A stretch of 64,000 nt of DNA from contig NZ_JZKH01000010.1 of assembly GCF_000961885.1 (NCBI RefSeq), positions 62,001-126,000 of the forward strand. The letters run 5' to 3'. Below, one piece after another: positions 30,888-39,818 of this stretch. The notes under the pieces were generated by a model. The model saw nothing but the letters and a program-made list of their open reading frames with translations. It made no database searches and was not told where the DNA came from. The position numbers and the translations under genes are program-made. The stretch is from Streptomyces rubellomurinus (GTDB lineage: Bacteria > Actinomycetota > Actinomycetes > Streptomycetales > Streptomycetaceae). Position 1 is the first letter of the stretch. Each line of letters begins with the position of its first letter.

Positions 30888-31757
30888 ATGGAGCTACGGC
30901 AGCTACGCTGCTTCGTCGCCGTCGCGGAGGAGTTGCACTTCGGGCGGGCCGCCGAGCGGCTGCTGCTGGGGCAGCCCGCGGTGAGCCAGCAGGTGCGGCG
31001 GCTGGAGCGGGAGGTGAAGGTCGAGCTGTTCGACCGTTCGCCCCGGTACGTCCGGCTGACGCCGGCCGGGGAGCGCTTCCTGCCCGCCGCCCGGCAGGTG
31101 CTGGCCGCCGAGGACGCCGCCCGGGCGCTCGCCGCGGAGCTGGCGGCGCCGGCCGTGCTGCGGCTCGGCACCGTCACCGGGCTCGGCGAGCGGCTCGACC
31201 TGATCCTGGACGCCTACCAGCGGCGTGCCCCGGAGGTGCTGGTCGAGCTCCGGGCCGAGCCCGTGCGGGAGCGGCTCGCGCAGCTGGCGGACGGGCGGCT
31301 GGACGCCGCCTTCGTCCGCGGTGCCGTCGCCGAGGTCAGCCCCGAGCTGCGCTTCCTGCCGGTCTGGCAGGAGGAGTTGGTGCTCGCGCTGCCCGCCCGG
31401 CACCCCCTCGCCGAGCAGCCGGCCGTCGACCTCGCGGACCTCGCCGCCCTGCCGCTCCGGTTGACCGAGCGCCACAACCACCCGGCGCTGGTGGACCTGG
31501 TCCTGGACGCCTGCGCGCGGGCCGGGTTCCGGCCGAGCCTCCTCCCGTCGCAGAGCATCCTCCAGGACACCCTGGCCTCGATCGGCGCCGGCGCCCCCTC
31601 GTGGACGGTGGTGTACGCCGCCAACACCCGGATGACGACCACCCAGCGGATCGTCTTCCGGCCCTGCCGGACCCCGCTCGCCCTGCCGGTCTCCGTCGCC
31701 GTGCGCCGCTCCGCCCCGCTGCCCCGACTGCTCCTGGAAGCCTGCCGAGCAGCCTGA
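30888..31757 (+). CDS. LysR-family transcriptional regulator
   Basis: A 289-residue LysR-type regulator. The N-terminal winged helix-turn-helix (residues 1-60) is standard: ELRQLRCFVAVAEELHFGRA, then GQPAVSQQVRRLEREV. Residues about 85-289 form the periplasmic-binding-like effector domain starting LRLGTVTGLGERLDLI. A GGGGGA site precedes ATG 30888. LysR genes often regulate a neighbour; the candidates here are the esterase upstream and the tautomerase 125 bases downstream, both on the same strand, which is not the usual divergent arrangement. Effector unknown. Confidence 0.92.
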   Translation: MELRQLRCFVAVAEELHFGRAAERLLLGQPAVSQQVRRLEREVKVELFDRSPRYVRLTPAGERFLPAARQVLAAEDAARALAAELAAPAVLRLGTVTGLGERLDLILDAYQRRAPEVLVELRAEPVRERLAQLADGRLDAAFVRGAVAEVSPELRFLPVWQEELVLALPARHPLAEQPAVDLADLAALPLRLTERHNHPALVDLVLDACARAGFRPSLLPSQSILQDTLASIGAGAPSWTVVYAANTRMTTTQRIVFRPCRTPLALPVSVAVRRSAPLPRLLLEACRAA

Positions 31758-31882
31758 CCTGCGACGATCAGGATCCGTGATCGCTGCCAGAGCGATTCGG
31801 GTCTGGGTGCGGACGGGCCCGATCGGGTGAACTGGTCTCAGCCGGAGGAACCGGCGGGACACCCCCGAAAGAGGAGCCGAAG

Positions 31883-32065
31883 ATGCCGATCGTCACCATC
31901 CAGCAGGGCCCGCGCACCGTCGAGCAGAAGCGCGAGCTGGTCAAGAAGGTCACCGACGCGTTCGTGGAGGCCCTGGAGGTCCCCGCGGAGAGCGTGATGG
32001 TGTGGGTGCAGGAGTACCCGGCGGAGAACTGGGGCGTGGCCGGCACGCTCACCGCGGACAAGTAG
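31883..32065 (+). CDS. 4-oxalocrotonate tautomerase family protein
   Basis: A 60-residue protein of the small tautomerase superfamily. After removal of Met the N-terminus is Pro (PIVTIQQGPRTVEQKRELV), the catalytic base of the family. The remainder has the helix EQKRELVKKVTDAFVEALEV and the strand VMVWVQEYPAENWGVAG. Such enzymes tautomerise keto-enol substrates as hexamers. Strong GAGGAG site upstream. It follows the LysR gene by 125 bases. Substrate unknown; keto-enol interconversion of an arylpyruvate is one possibility, given the hmaS gene 6.6 kb away, but that is speculative. Confidence 0.9.
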   Translation: MPIVTIQQGPRTVEQKRELVKKVTDAFVEALEVPAESVMVWVQEYPAENWGVAGTLTADK

Positions 32066-32082
32066 CCGCCGGACTCCGCGGA

Positions 32083-32120
32083 CGGGCGGCGGCCGCTACC
32101 CACGCGGTAGCGGCCGCCCG
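32083..32120. terminator. Bidirectional terminator after the tautomerase
   Basis: A 10-bp perfect stem (32091-32100 with 32106-32115) extended by CGGGC/GCCCG pairing beyond a 3-base bulge, between convergent genes. Confidence 0.72.
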
Positions 32121-32145
32121 TTCGCCGTGCGGGTGCTCAGGCCCG

Positions 32146-33543
32146 TCAGGAGTCGCGGGAGGGCGCGGCGGCGTCCGGCGCGTCGGCGCCCGGCCCGGCG
32201 GCATCGGCCGCGAAGCCCGGCATGCCCGCGACGGCCTCCGCCCGGTAGGGGATCCGGGCGCCCAGCTGGCTGAGCATCGCCATCTCGGCCATCCACACCC
32301 GCTGGAGCTGCACGTGCTCCGGCAGCATCACCATGCGCTCCCGAAGGACCTCCGCGTCCTTGGTGAGCGTGGCCCTGCGCACCGCCTCGCGCAGCCACGC
32401 GCGGTCGAAGGTGAAGACCTCCTCGGCCAGCGGCTGGACGAGCATCTCCAGCGAGCGGGTCAGCCAGCCCCAGTCCTCGGGCTCCCCGCTCCCCCCGCCC
32501 CGGCCGCCCTTGCGCTCCCTGAGGAGCCCGGCCTCGCGCATCAGCGCGACCATCCGCTCCGGATCGCCGTCGACGCAGGCCCGTATCATCTGGCCCATCG
32601 ACGGGATCGGGCCGTCCGGCAGCCGGACCACGGCGCCGAAGTCGAGCACCCCGAGCCGGCCGTCGCCGGTGAGGCGGAAGTTCCCCGGGTGCGGATCGGC
32701 GTGCAGCAGGCCGCAGCGGTTCGGCCCGGCGTGGTTGAACCGGGCGAGCAGCAGGCCCAGCCGGTTCCGGTCCTCCTGGGTGCCGTCCGCCATGACGGCG
32801 GAGGCCGGTGTGCCGTCCAACCACTCGGTCACCAGGACGCGTTCGGTCGCCTCGACCACCGCGGGCACGAGGAAGTCCGGGTCGTCGGCGAAGGCCTTCG
32901 CGAACACGGCCTGGGACTCGGCCTCATGGAGGTAGTCCAGCTCCTCGATCGTCCGCGCGCGCAGCTCCGCCACGATCTCCTTGACGTTGAGCTCGCCGCC
33001 GGTGACCCGGTCGATGATCGGGCTGATCCGGATCAGGTGGCCGAAGTCCGAGGCGAGGGCCTCGGCGGCGCCGGGGTGCTGGACCTTGACCGCGACCTCC
33101 CGGCCGTCGCGCCAGCGCCCCCGGTGCACCTGGCCGATGGAGGCGGTGGCCACCGGCTTGTCGCCGAACTCCGGCAGCGACTCCCGCCAGTCCTCGCCGA
33201 GGTGCTCGCGCAGCACGGCGTGGACGGTACGGACCGGCAGAGCGGGCCCGCTCTCCTGCAGGCTGGTCAGCGCCGCCCGGTAGGGCCGCACCAGGTGCTC
33301 CGGCAGCGCGCTCTCCATCACGCTGAGCACCTGGCCGAACTTCTGCGCACCGCCCTTGAGTTCGCCGAGCACGGCGAAGAGCTGCCGGGCGGTGCGTTCC
33401 TCGATCTCGGTCCTGATCAGGTCCTCGGCACCGCCCGCGAGCCGCCGGGCCAGCCCGAACGCGGTGCGCCCGGCGAATCCGACCGGCAGTGACGCCATCT
33501 TCATGAAGCGCCGCGCCGTGCCCTTCGGCAGTTCACCGTCCAC
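32146..33543 (-). CDS. ABC1/AarF/UbiB-family kinase-like protein
   Basis: A 465-residue atypical kinase of the UbiB/ADCK group, which bind nucleotide and are linked to isoprenoid lipid or quinone handling. Motifs are KFGQVLSVME (the family KxGQ), ATASIGQVHRGRW, VAVKVQHPG (ATP lysine), GLLHADPHPGNFRL (catalytic-loop region) and GVLDFGAVV (metal-binding Asp). I choose GTG 33543, which has a strong GGGAGGGG site nine bases upstream; an in-frame ATG at 33624 would add 27 residues with a poor site. Substrate in actinomycetes is unknown. It stands alone. Confidence 0.9.
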   Translation of the reverse strand: MDGELPKGTARRFMKMASLPVGFAGRTAFGLARRLAGGAEDLIRTEIEERTARQLFAVLGELKGGAQKFGQVLSVMESALPEHLVRPYRAALTSLQESGPALPVRTVHAVLREHLGEDWRESLPEFGDKPVATASIGQVHRGRWRDGREVAVKVQHPGAAEALASDFGHLIRISPIIDRVTGGELNVKEIVAELRARTIEELDYLHEAESQAVFAKAFADDPDFLVPAVVEATERVLVTEWLDGTPASAVMADGTQEDRNRLGLLLARFNHAGPNRCGLLHADPHPGNFRLTGDGRLGVLDFGAVVRLPDGPIPSMGQMIRACVDGDPERMVALMREAGLLRERKGGRGGGSGEPEDWGWLTRSLEMLVQPLAEEVFTFDRAWLREAVRRATLTKDAEVLRERMVMLPEHVQLQRVWMAEMAMLSQLGARIPYRAEAVAGMPGFAADAAGPGADAPDAAAPSRDS

Positions 33544-34103
33544 AGCCGCTTTCCCCTCCCGATCGGCGGGGATCCGGCCGCGACGGCAGCCACCCTCCCG
33601 GGGAGCATTGTCGAAAATCCCCATGGCTCAGTCAAAGCGCGGCCGGTAATCAACACACCGCATTCACCTGGCAGTTGCCACTGCAGACGGCCACCGGACC
33701 GGCCACGCACCTCCTCCGGCCTGCGGATCTCCGCACGGCCCGGCCTCCCCACGCGGGATTCGCCACCCGTGCCGGCGGCCGCCGAAGCATCGAATTCGGC
33801 CAATTCCGGCCCGAACGGTTTCGGTCACGATCCGCCCCGCGGACGACACCGGAGCGGACAAATGGCTCACTTGCACACGCTCCCGCCCCCTCCGCACCCC
33901 CTGTTAGCATCCCGACCATCCATCTCAGCCCACGACTCTCCGACCTGAATTCGTTTCAGCCAACGAGCACCGCCCTGCCGCTGACGTGCTGAGACACCGT
34001 CGAGCAGCGCGCCGGGCCGCTCGTGAAGACCGTCACGCATGGCCGCACCGGATCTCCAAGAGCAAGCCTCCCAAGACGCTTCGACCGTGAGGATGGATCG
34101 ACT
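33544..34103. other. Intergenic region between divergent kinase and methyltransferase genes
   Basis: 560 bases with no gene I can support; several short frames on both strands lack binding sites and family signals. Apart from the kinase binding site (33551-33560) and the methyltransferase GAGGAT site near 34090 I see no clear element. Confidence 0.5.
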
Positions 34104-34937
34104 ATGAGCACGTCCGCGCCCGCCGCCGGTGACAACGCCGTGGGCTCCCTGTACGACCAGCTGACCGACGCGCTGTCCGCGGCGCTCGGCGACAACATCC
34201 ATTTCGGGTACTGGGACGACGAGCACGACGACAGTCCGATCGACCGGGCCACCGACCGCCTCACGGACCTGGCGGGCGAGCGGCTCGTCCCGGCGGACGG
34301 GATGCGCGTGCTGGACGTCGGCTGCGGCAGCGGCCGGCCGGCGGTGCGGATCGCCGACCGGCACCGCGTCCACGTGACGGGCGTCAGCATCAGCGAGCAC
34401 CAGATCAAGGTCGCCCAGGACCGGCCGGAGGTCGGGCAGGAGGCCGGCCAGGTCGCCTTCGAGCTGGCCGACGCGACCGAACTCCCCTTCGCGGACGGCT
34501 CCTTCGACGGCGCCTACGCGATCGAGTCGCTGGTGCACATGGCGGAGAAGGAGGCGGCCGTCGACCACGTCGGCCGGGTGCTGCGGCCCGGCGCGCGGTT
34601 CGTGATCGTGGACTTCTTCCTGGACGGCGAGGTCTCCCCGGAGCACGCCGAGGTGCTGGCCACCGCCTGCGGGCTGCTCCAGTTCGCGCCGCTCATCAGC
34701 CGCGCCGACTACCAGCGGCTGCTGGACCGGGCCGGCCTGGACCTCGTCGAGTTCACCGACATCCGGACCAACATCGGCCGCTCCTACCGGGTCGCCTCCG
34801 ACGCCTTCCACCAGGCCCTGCGCGCCATGGTCGGCGGCGAGCTCGGCCCCGAACACGAGGCCGCGGCCAAGCTGTTCGAGACCTTCGGGGCGCTCCCCCC
34901 GGTCGGCTACGCGCTGATCACCGCCGTGCGTCGCTAG
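34104..34937 (+). CDS. Class I SAM-dependent methyltransferase
   Basis: A 277-residue methyltransferase of the small-molecule type (Methyltransf_11, related to antibiotic O/C-methyltransferases). The N-terminal lid has GDNIHFGYWDDEHDDSP. The SAM site is MRVLDVGCGSGRPAVRIAD (about residues 68-86), the acidic loop is ELADATELPFADGSFDGAYA and motif III lies in VGRVLRPGARFVIVDFFL. GAGGAT precedes ATG 34104. Substrate unknown. It is a single gene between a divergent kinase and a convergent membrane protein, about 3.4 kb from the esterase, so membership in the hmaS-NRPS locus is possible but not shown. Confidence 0.9.
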   Translation: MSTSAPAAGDNAVGSLYDQLTDALSAALGDNIHFGYWDDEHDDSPIDRATDRLTDLAGERLVPADGMRVLDVGCGSGRPAVRIADRHRVHVTGVSISEHQIKVAQDRPEVGQEAGQVAFELADATELPFADGSFDGAYAIESLVHMAEKEAAVDHVGRVLRPGARFVIVDFFLDGEVSPEHAEVLATACGLLQFAPLISRADYQRLLDRAGLDLVEFTDIRTNIGRSYRVASDAFHQALRAMVGGELGPEHEAAAKLFETFGALPPVGYALITAVRR

Positions 34938-34981
34938 GCCGCGGGGCCGGATCCGGGCCCGGTGGCCGGGGGGCCGCGTCC

Positions 34982-36262
34982 TCAGCCGGGGCCGCGGCCC
35001 AGCTCCGCCCGCACCCGGCGGCGGACCCCGGCCACGGCCGGGGAGCCGGCGAAGGCGTCCGCGACCCTGACCAGCCAGGCCACCTCCTCGTCGATGCCGA
35101 CCTGCCCCTCGGCGGCGACGTACCCGGTCGACGGTCCCGCCGGGTAGCGATGCCCGGCCGCGGTCGCCTCCAGGGCGGCGGCGATGCCGGCCGCCTCCAC
35201 CGTCACCGCGAGCTGGTCGCGCCCGGCCGCGTCCGCCGTGAACTCGGCGACCCACGACGGCACGTGCGGGTGCACGTACGGTCGCAGCGCGAGCTGCCCG
35301 TCGCGGATCTCGATGACGCGGCGGTACAGCGCGAACTGCGCACCGTGCGGCGCGCGCCGGCCCGTCCGCGCGGTGTCCGGCAGCAGTTCCACCGCCGGTA
35401 CCGTTGCCCGCAGCGCCGACCAGAGCGGCTCCAGCCGGCGGTAGGCGTACCGGGCGCGCAGCGGCCGCGACCAGCGCGCCAGCCGGCCGCGCCAGAGCGG
35501 CGCGGTCGCCCCCGCGAGCATCAGGACGACGCAGGCGAGCGCCACCACCGCGGACGCCGCGCTCTCGCCGCCGGCCACACCGCCGGTGGTCAGCGCCTCC
35601 ACCACGTCGATGACGTTGCTGGCCGTCCAGAGCAGCCCGATCACGGTGCCGAAGGCCATCATCCGCACGCCCGAACGCAGCGCGCCCGGCGGCATCCGGG
35701 CGGCGGAGCGGCCGACCAGCAGACCGAACACGACCAGGCGCCAGACCAGGTGGGCCGTGAGCAGCCCGACATAGACGACCAGCAGCGCCCGCCCCCGGCC
35801 GTCGTCGACGACCACCCGGTTGCCCACCTGGGCGGGGTCCGCCGCGACGTACGCGGTGACGCTCAGCAGCCCGGCCCCCGCCGTGACGGCCGCCTGCCGG
35901 CGCAGCCCGGCCCGGAGCCCGCCCCGGACCGCGTCCGGCGGCTGGATCGAGTGGGCCAGCATCGCCAGGGCGCCGACCGCGAGGAGCTCCAGCTCGTCGC
36001 CGACCAGCCGCAGGCAGCCGGACCCGAGCCAGGGCCACGGCCAGGCCCGGGCGCCGGGCAGGCTCGCCGCGGCGAAGGTCCCCGGCGCCGAGAGCGCCAG
36101 CCCCAGCGCCATGCACAGCCCGGCGGTGTAGACGTGGCGCAGCGCCGGATCCGAGCGCCGCCCCCGGTCCGACCAGGCCTTGCCGGCCGTGCCGACGAGG
36201 GTGACCAGGCAGGCGAGGTAGTCGGCCGCGTCGGCCAGCCGGTCACCCACGGTCCGCCGCAC
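34982..36262 (-). CDS. MAB_1171c-like integral membrane protein (DUF6545 type)
   Basis: A 426-residue protein with about seven membrane segments in the first 250 residues and a soluble C-terminal half. The C-terminal half has the segment VIEIRDGQLALRPYVHP and DEEVAWLVRVADAF, which I associate with the actinomycete MAB_1171c family (DUF6545); function is not established. The start GTG 36262 has a GAGG site and overlaps the end of the upstream metallopeptidase-like gene by 20 bases, so the two are translated together. The pair is common in streptomycetes, often beside an Xre regulator, which is missing here. Confidence 0.78.
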   Translation of the reverse strand: MRRTVGDRLADAADYLACLVTLVGTAGKAWSDRGRRSDPALRHVYTAGLCMALGLALSAPGTFAAASLPGARAWPWPWLGSGCLRLVGDELELLAVGALAMLAHSIQPPDAVRGGLRAGLRRQAAVTAGAGLLSVTAYVAADPAQVGNRVVVDDGRGRALLVVYVGLLTAHLVWRLVVFGLLVGRSAARMPPGALRSGVRMMAFGTVIGLLWTASNVIDVVEALTTGGVAGGESAASAVVALACVVLMLAGATAPLWRGRLARWSRPLRARYAYRRLEPLWSALRATVPAVELLPDTARTGRRAPHGAQFALYRRVIEIRDGQLALRPYVHPHVPSWVAEFTADAAGRDQLAVTVEAAGIAAALEATAAGHRYPAGPSTGYVAAEGQVGIDEEVAWLVRVADAFAGSPAVAGVRRRVRAELGRGPG

Positions 36263-36803
36263 GGGGGTGCCTCGGGGCCGGGCCGAACACGGAGCCCAGC
36301 CGGGCCACCCGGTCGTCGGCTTCGCCGGCGTCCGGGCGTGGGGCCCGGGCCCGGTGCCGGGCGCGCTGCAGGACGAGGGTGGCGATCAGTTCGGCCTCCT
36401 GCTCCTGCCGGTCGGAGTAGGCGGAGCGGCCGAGCACCCGCCGGATCAGCTCACCGGACAAGTGGGGCATCAGCGCCTCGGACGCGGCGGAGCCGAGCGC
36501 CGTCGCCCCGGTGTGCCCGCAGAGCAGGTGGCCGACCTCGTGGAGCAGGATGTGCTGCTGGTGCAGCACGCTGGTGTCGGAGGGGTACCCGATGTAGTCG
36601 GCCCGGTCGGTGCTGGCCAGGATCCCGCACGGGCCCCGGCTCCGCCCGGGCAGCGGCACCAGTTCGAGCGGCCGGCCCCGGGCCTGCGCCAGGGTCGCGG
36701 CGAGGGCCGTCACCTCGAACGGCTCCGGCAGCGGCAGCGCCTCCGCGATCTCCCGGCACCTTCGCCACAACTCCGCGTCCCCACCACGGTCCGCCCGCCT
36801 CAC
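36243..36803 (-). CDS. ImmA/IrrE-like metallopeptidase-domain protein
   Basis: A 186-residue cytoplasmic protein. The zinc motif HEVGHLLCGH (HExxH plus a further His) lies near residue 101 after the helix TSVLHQQHILL. The N-terminal part RCREIAEALPLPEPFEVTAL is typical of the actinomycete group that accompanies MAB_1171c membrane proteins. Such proteins resemble ImmA/IrrE peptidases that cleave repressors. I start at GTG 36803, preceded by a very good GGGGGGAGG site; the open frame upstream is spurious. A repressor substrate is not encoded next to it. Confidence 0.82.
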   Translation of the reverse strand: MRRADRGGDAELWRRCREIAEALPLPEPFEVTALAATLAQARGRPLELVPLPGRSRGPCGILASTDRADYIGYPSDTSVLHQQHILLHEVGHLLCGHTGATALGSAASEALMPHLSGELIRRVLGRSAYSDRQEQEAELIATLVLQRARHRARAPRPDAGEADDRVARLGSVFGPAPRHPRAADRG

Positions 36804-36874
36804 GGTTCCTCCCCCCGGCGCTTCCACAGCGCGCCGAGGAATGATCTCAGGCGTGGATGACGGACCGCCAGGAT

Positions 36875-37207
36875 TCAGGCCGGTTCGGAGCCGTCCCGGG
36901 CGGCGGACAGGCGCAGCTGGAACGGCGACCCGGGGGCGTCCGGCCGCCAGCCCCGCGACCGTGCGGCCCGGATGCCCGCGGCGACCTCCCCCGGCAGGAC
37001 GAGCTCGGCCGGCAGCAGGCGCGGTTCCTGGACGAACGGGCGGCCGGTCTCCACGACGAGCGTCGTCCCGGGGCGGTCCGCGTGCTCCACCGCGTACGCG
37101 AGGGTGCCGCCGTCGTAGTCGCAGCACCAGTGCTTCCGGCTCGTCCGCCAGCGGTACGCGACGCCGTCGACGACGATGCGGCGGGAGCCCTTCTTGACCA
37201 GTGCCAC
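36875..37207 (-). CDS. Conserved hypothetical protein
   Basis: A 110-residue protein starting at GTG 37207 with a GAGGGG site eight bases upstream. The N-terminus KKGSRRIVVDGVAYRWRTSR and the following WCCDYDGG and LAYAVEHADRPG segments recall a frequent small streptomycete family with no known role. The rest is beta-strand rich (TLVVETGRP) and ends with FQLRLSAARDGSEPA. No signal or membrane span. It lies 71 bases upstream of the metallopeptidase-like gene on the same strand and could be in that unit. Confidence 0.72.
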   Translation of the reverse strand: MALVKKGSRRIVVDGVAYRWRTSRKHWCCDYDGGTLAYAVEHADRPGTTLVVETGRPFVQEPRLLPAELVLPGEVAAGIRAARSRGWRPDAPGSPFQLRLSAARDGSEPA

Positions 37208-37750
37208 GCCGCTGCCCCTCGCCCTTCGACCGTCCGCCGGGCCGCCGGCCCGGTCACCGCTGTGCAGTCTCCTCGCGCGGGCCCCCGGTGTCACCGGGTT
37301 TTGCCCACTCCGTCACCCCCGTGGTCGCGTACGCGCGGACGGTGCCGACCGGGGGCATCGGGTGCGCGGCGTCCACGGGCGGGGCGGGTGGCACGGGAGG
37401 GGTGGCGCTACCGCGCCAGTGGCGGTGTCCCGCCTGGTCAAGGCTCGGTCATGCCGGTCAAAGCCTCGGTCATGGCATGGACACCATGCTTGTTCGCCGG
37501 TGCGGGCCCCGCTACCTTTCTCGCACTGGAGCCGCCAAGGCTCGGCACCACACCCCTGGCATGTCCTGGACACCCCCAGCTCCGCCCGGCCCCCGTCGCC
37601 CCATCGGGCTGACGCCCCCGGCCGCGCCGAGCCCCCGGGCAGCCGTCTGCACGTGCGCGTCTCCCCTCACCCCGGGCCTGCACACGGGCGGCCGCCTCAC
37701 CTCGGCGCGCCCGCACGCCCGGGGCCCGACCCCCAACCGGGAGGGCTCCG
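37208..37750. other. Intergenic region upstream of the S53 peptidase gene
   Basis: 543 bases with no supported gene. It contains an imperfect tandem repeat of 20-21 bases beginning GGTCAAGGCTCGGTCATG (37436-37455) and GGTCAAAGCCTCGGTCATG (37456-37476), about 280 bases before the start codon, then a TACCTTT stretch near 37512 that may belong to a promoter. Confidence 0.5.
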
Positions 37751-39757
37751 TTGCACCAGCTCATCCGCTCCGTCCTGCGTCACGGCGGACCCCGTGCGAG
37801 CAGACTCCGCGCGAGCACCGCGACGCTCGCCGTCGGCGCCGTGGTCGCCGCCGGCCTCGCCGTCGCCGCGCCGGCCGACGCCACGGGCGCCACGGGCACC
37901 ACCGCGCCCGGCGCGAGCGTCAGGCACGCCTGCGCCAAGCCGACCCAGCGTCACCAGATGGCCTGCCAGGCCCTGGTGCGCACCGACGTGGTGCAGCCGC
38001 ACGCGTTCTCCCTCCACGCGGTGTCGCCCGACGCCACGCCGTCCGGCTTCGGGCCGAGCGACCTGCAGAGCGCCTACGGCCTGACGGCCAACGGCGGCGC
38101 CGGGCAGACCGTCGCCATCGTGGACGCCAACGACGACCCCAACGCGGAGTCCGACCTGGCGACCTACCGCGCGCAGTACGGGCTGCCCGCGTGCACCACC
38201 GCGAACGGCTGCTTCAAGAAGATCGACCAGAACGGCGGCACCAACTACCCGGCCGGCGACACCGGTTGGGCGGGCGAGATCTCGCTCGACGTCGACATGG
38301 TCTCCGCCGCCGCGCCGAACGCCCACATCCTGCTGGTCGAGGCCAACGCGGCCACCATGAGCGACCTCGGCACCGCCGTCAACCAGGCCGTCGCCCAGGG
38401 CGCGAAGTTCGTCTCCAACAGCTACGGCGGCTCCGAGGACTCCACCGACACCACCTCGGACAGCCAGTACTTCAACCACCCCGGCGTCGCCATCACCGTG
38501 TCCTCGGGCGACTCCGGCTACGGCGCCGAGTACCCGGCCGGCTCCCAGTACGTCACCGCGGTCGGCGGCACCTCGCTGAACCGCAACTCCAGCGCGCGCG
38601 GCTGGGGCGAGACGGTCTGGGGCTCCAGCGGGGGCGGCAACGGCGCCGGCTCCGGCTGCTCGGCCTACGACCCCAAGCCGAGCTGGCAGAGCGACAGCGG
38701 CTGCTCCAACCGGACCATCGCCGACGTGTCCGCCGTCGCCGACCCGGCCACCGGCGTCGCCGTCTACCAGACCTACGGCGGCAGCGGCTGGGCCGTCTAC
38801 GGCGGCACCAGCGCCTCCGCGCCGCTCATCGCCGCCGTCTACGCCGACGCGGGCACCCCGGGTGCGTCCGATTACCCGGCCAAGTACCCGTACCAGCACA
38901 CGAGTTCGCTGAACGACGTGACCAGCGGCGCGAACGGCAGCTGCTCCCCGTCCTACCTGTGCACCGCGGGCGCCGGCTACGACGGCCCGACCGGCCTGGG
39001 CACCCCCAACGGCCTGGGCGCCTTCAAGTCCGGCACCAGCACCGGCAACACGGTGACGGTCACCAACCCGGGCAACCAGAGCACCACCACGGGCAGCGCC
39101 GCCTCCCTGCAGATCCACGCCAGCGACTCCGCCTCCGGCCAGACCCTGACGTACAGCGCCACCGGCCTGCCGACCGGCCTGTCCGTCAACTCCTCCACCG
39201 GCCTGATCAGCGGCACGGCCTCCACGGCGGGCAGCTACAACGTGACGGTCACCGCGAAGGACACCACCAACGCCACCGGGTCGGCCTCCTTCACCTGGAC
39301 GGTCTCCACCTCGGGCGGCGGGGGCGCGATCGTCAACGGCGGCTTCGAGACCGGCAGCCTGAGCGGCTGGACCGGCGCCGGTTCGTCGGCGGCGAACACC
39401 GCGGCCGCCCACAGCGGCGGCTACGGCGCCCAGGTCGGTTCGGACAGCCCGGGCACGGACTCCTCGATCGCCCAGACCTTCACCGCGCCGGCCGGCTCCA
39501 GCAAGGTGTCCTTCTGGTACAGCAACACCTGCCCGGACACCGTCACCTACGACTGGGCCACCGCCACCCTGAAGGACAACACCACCGGCACGACCACCAC
39601 CGTCCTCGCCAAGACCTGCGCCGCGTCCGCGAGCTGGGTCAACAGGACGGCCACCGTCACCCCCGGGCACTCCTACACCCTCACCCTGAGCAACCACGAC
39701 GACGACTACCCGGGTGACCCGACCTACACCTACTACGACGACGTGACCGTCTCCTGA
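37751..39757 (+). CDS. Secreted S53 (sedolisin) peptidase with C-terminal binding domains
   Basis: A 668-residue exported serine-carboxyl peptidase. Signal peptide ends near APADATG (residue 43). The catalytic domain (about 95-425) shows Glu176 and Asp180 in WAGEISLDVDM, the oxyanion Asp254 in SSGDSGYG and the nucleophile Ser354 in GGTSASAPLIAAV. Unlike many sedolisins it lacks a long prodomain. Residues 435-520 are a putative Ig (He_PIG-type) domain with GLPTGLSVNSSTGLISGTAS, and 530-668 form a jelly-roll binding domain starting VNGGFETGSLSGW. The start is TTG 37751, supported by GGGAGGG five bases upstream. It is monocistronic and ends at a strong hairpin. Confidence 0.92.
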   Translation: MHQLIRSVLRHGGPRASRLRASTATLAVGAVVAAGLAVAAPADATGATGTTAPGASVRHACAKPTQRHQMACQALVRTDVVQPHAFSLHAVSPDATPSGFGPSDLQSAYGLTANGGAGQTVAIVDANDDPNAESDLATYRAQYGLPACTTANGCFKKIDQNGGTNYPAGDTGWAGEISLDVDMVSAAAPNAHILLVEANAATMSDLGTAVNQAVAQGAKFVSNSYGGSEDSTDTTSDSQYFNHPGVAITVSSGDSGYGAEYPAGSQYVTAVGGTSLNRNSSARGWGETVWGSSGGGNGAGSGCSAYDPKPSWQSDSGCSNRTIADVSAVADPATGVAVYQTYGGSGWAVYGGTSASAPLIAAVYADAGTPGASDYPAKYPYQHTSSLNDVTSGANGSCSPSYLCTAGAGYDGPTGLGTPNGLGAFKSGTSTGNTVTVTNPGNQSTTTGSAASLQIHASDSASGQTLTYSATGLPTGLSVNSSTGLISGTASTAGSYNVTVTAKDTTNATGSASFTWTVSTSGGGGAIVNGGFETGSLSGWTGAGSSAANTAAAHSGGYGAQVGSDSPGTDSSIAQTFTAPAGSSKVSFWYSNTCPDTVTYDWATATLKDNTTGTTTTVLAKTCAASASWVNRTATVTPGHSYTLTLSNHDDDYPGDPTYTYYDDVTVS

Positions 39758-39773
39758 CCCGCACCACGTCGAC

Positions 39774-39806
39774 CGGTGGGGCCGCGGACCGACCGCGGCC
39801 CCACCG
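39774..39806. terminator. Bidirectional terminator between S53 and helR genes
   Basis: A perfect 14-bp stem (39774-39787 with 39793-39806) with a 5-base loop between the two convergent genes. Confidence 0.85.
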
Positions 39807-39818
39807 CCGCGTCCGCCG

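Noticed and set aside
33650..33919. Minus-strand open frame of 89 codons in the intergenic region
   Set aside because: No binding site, no signal or motif, and overlaps other equally weak frames.
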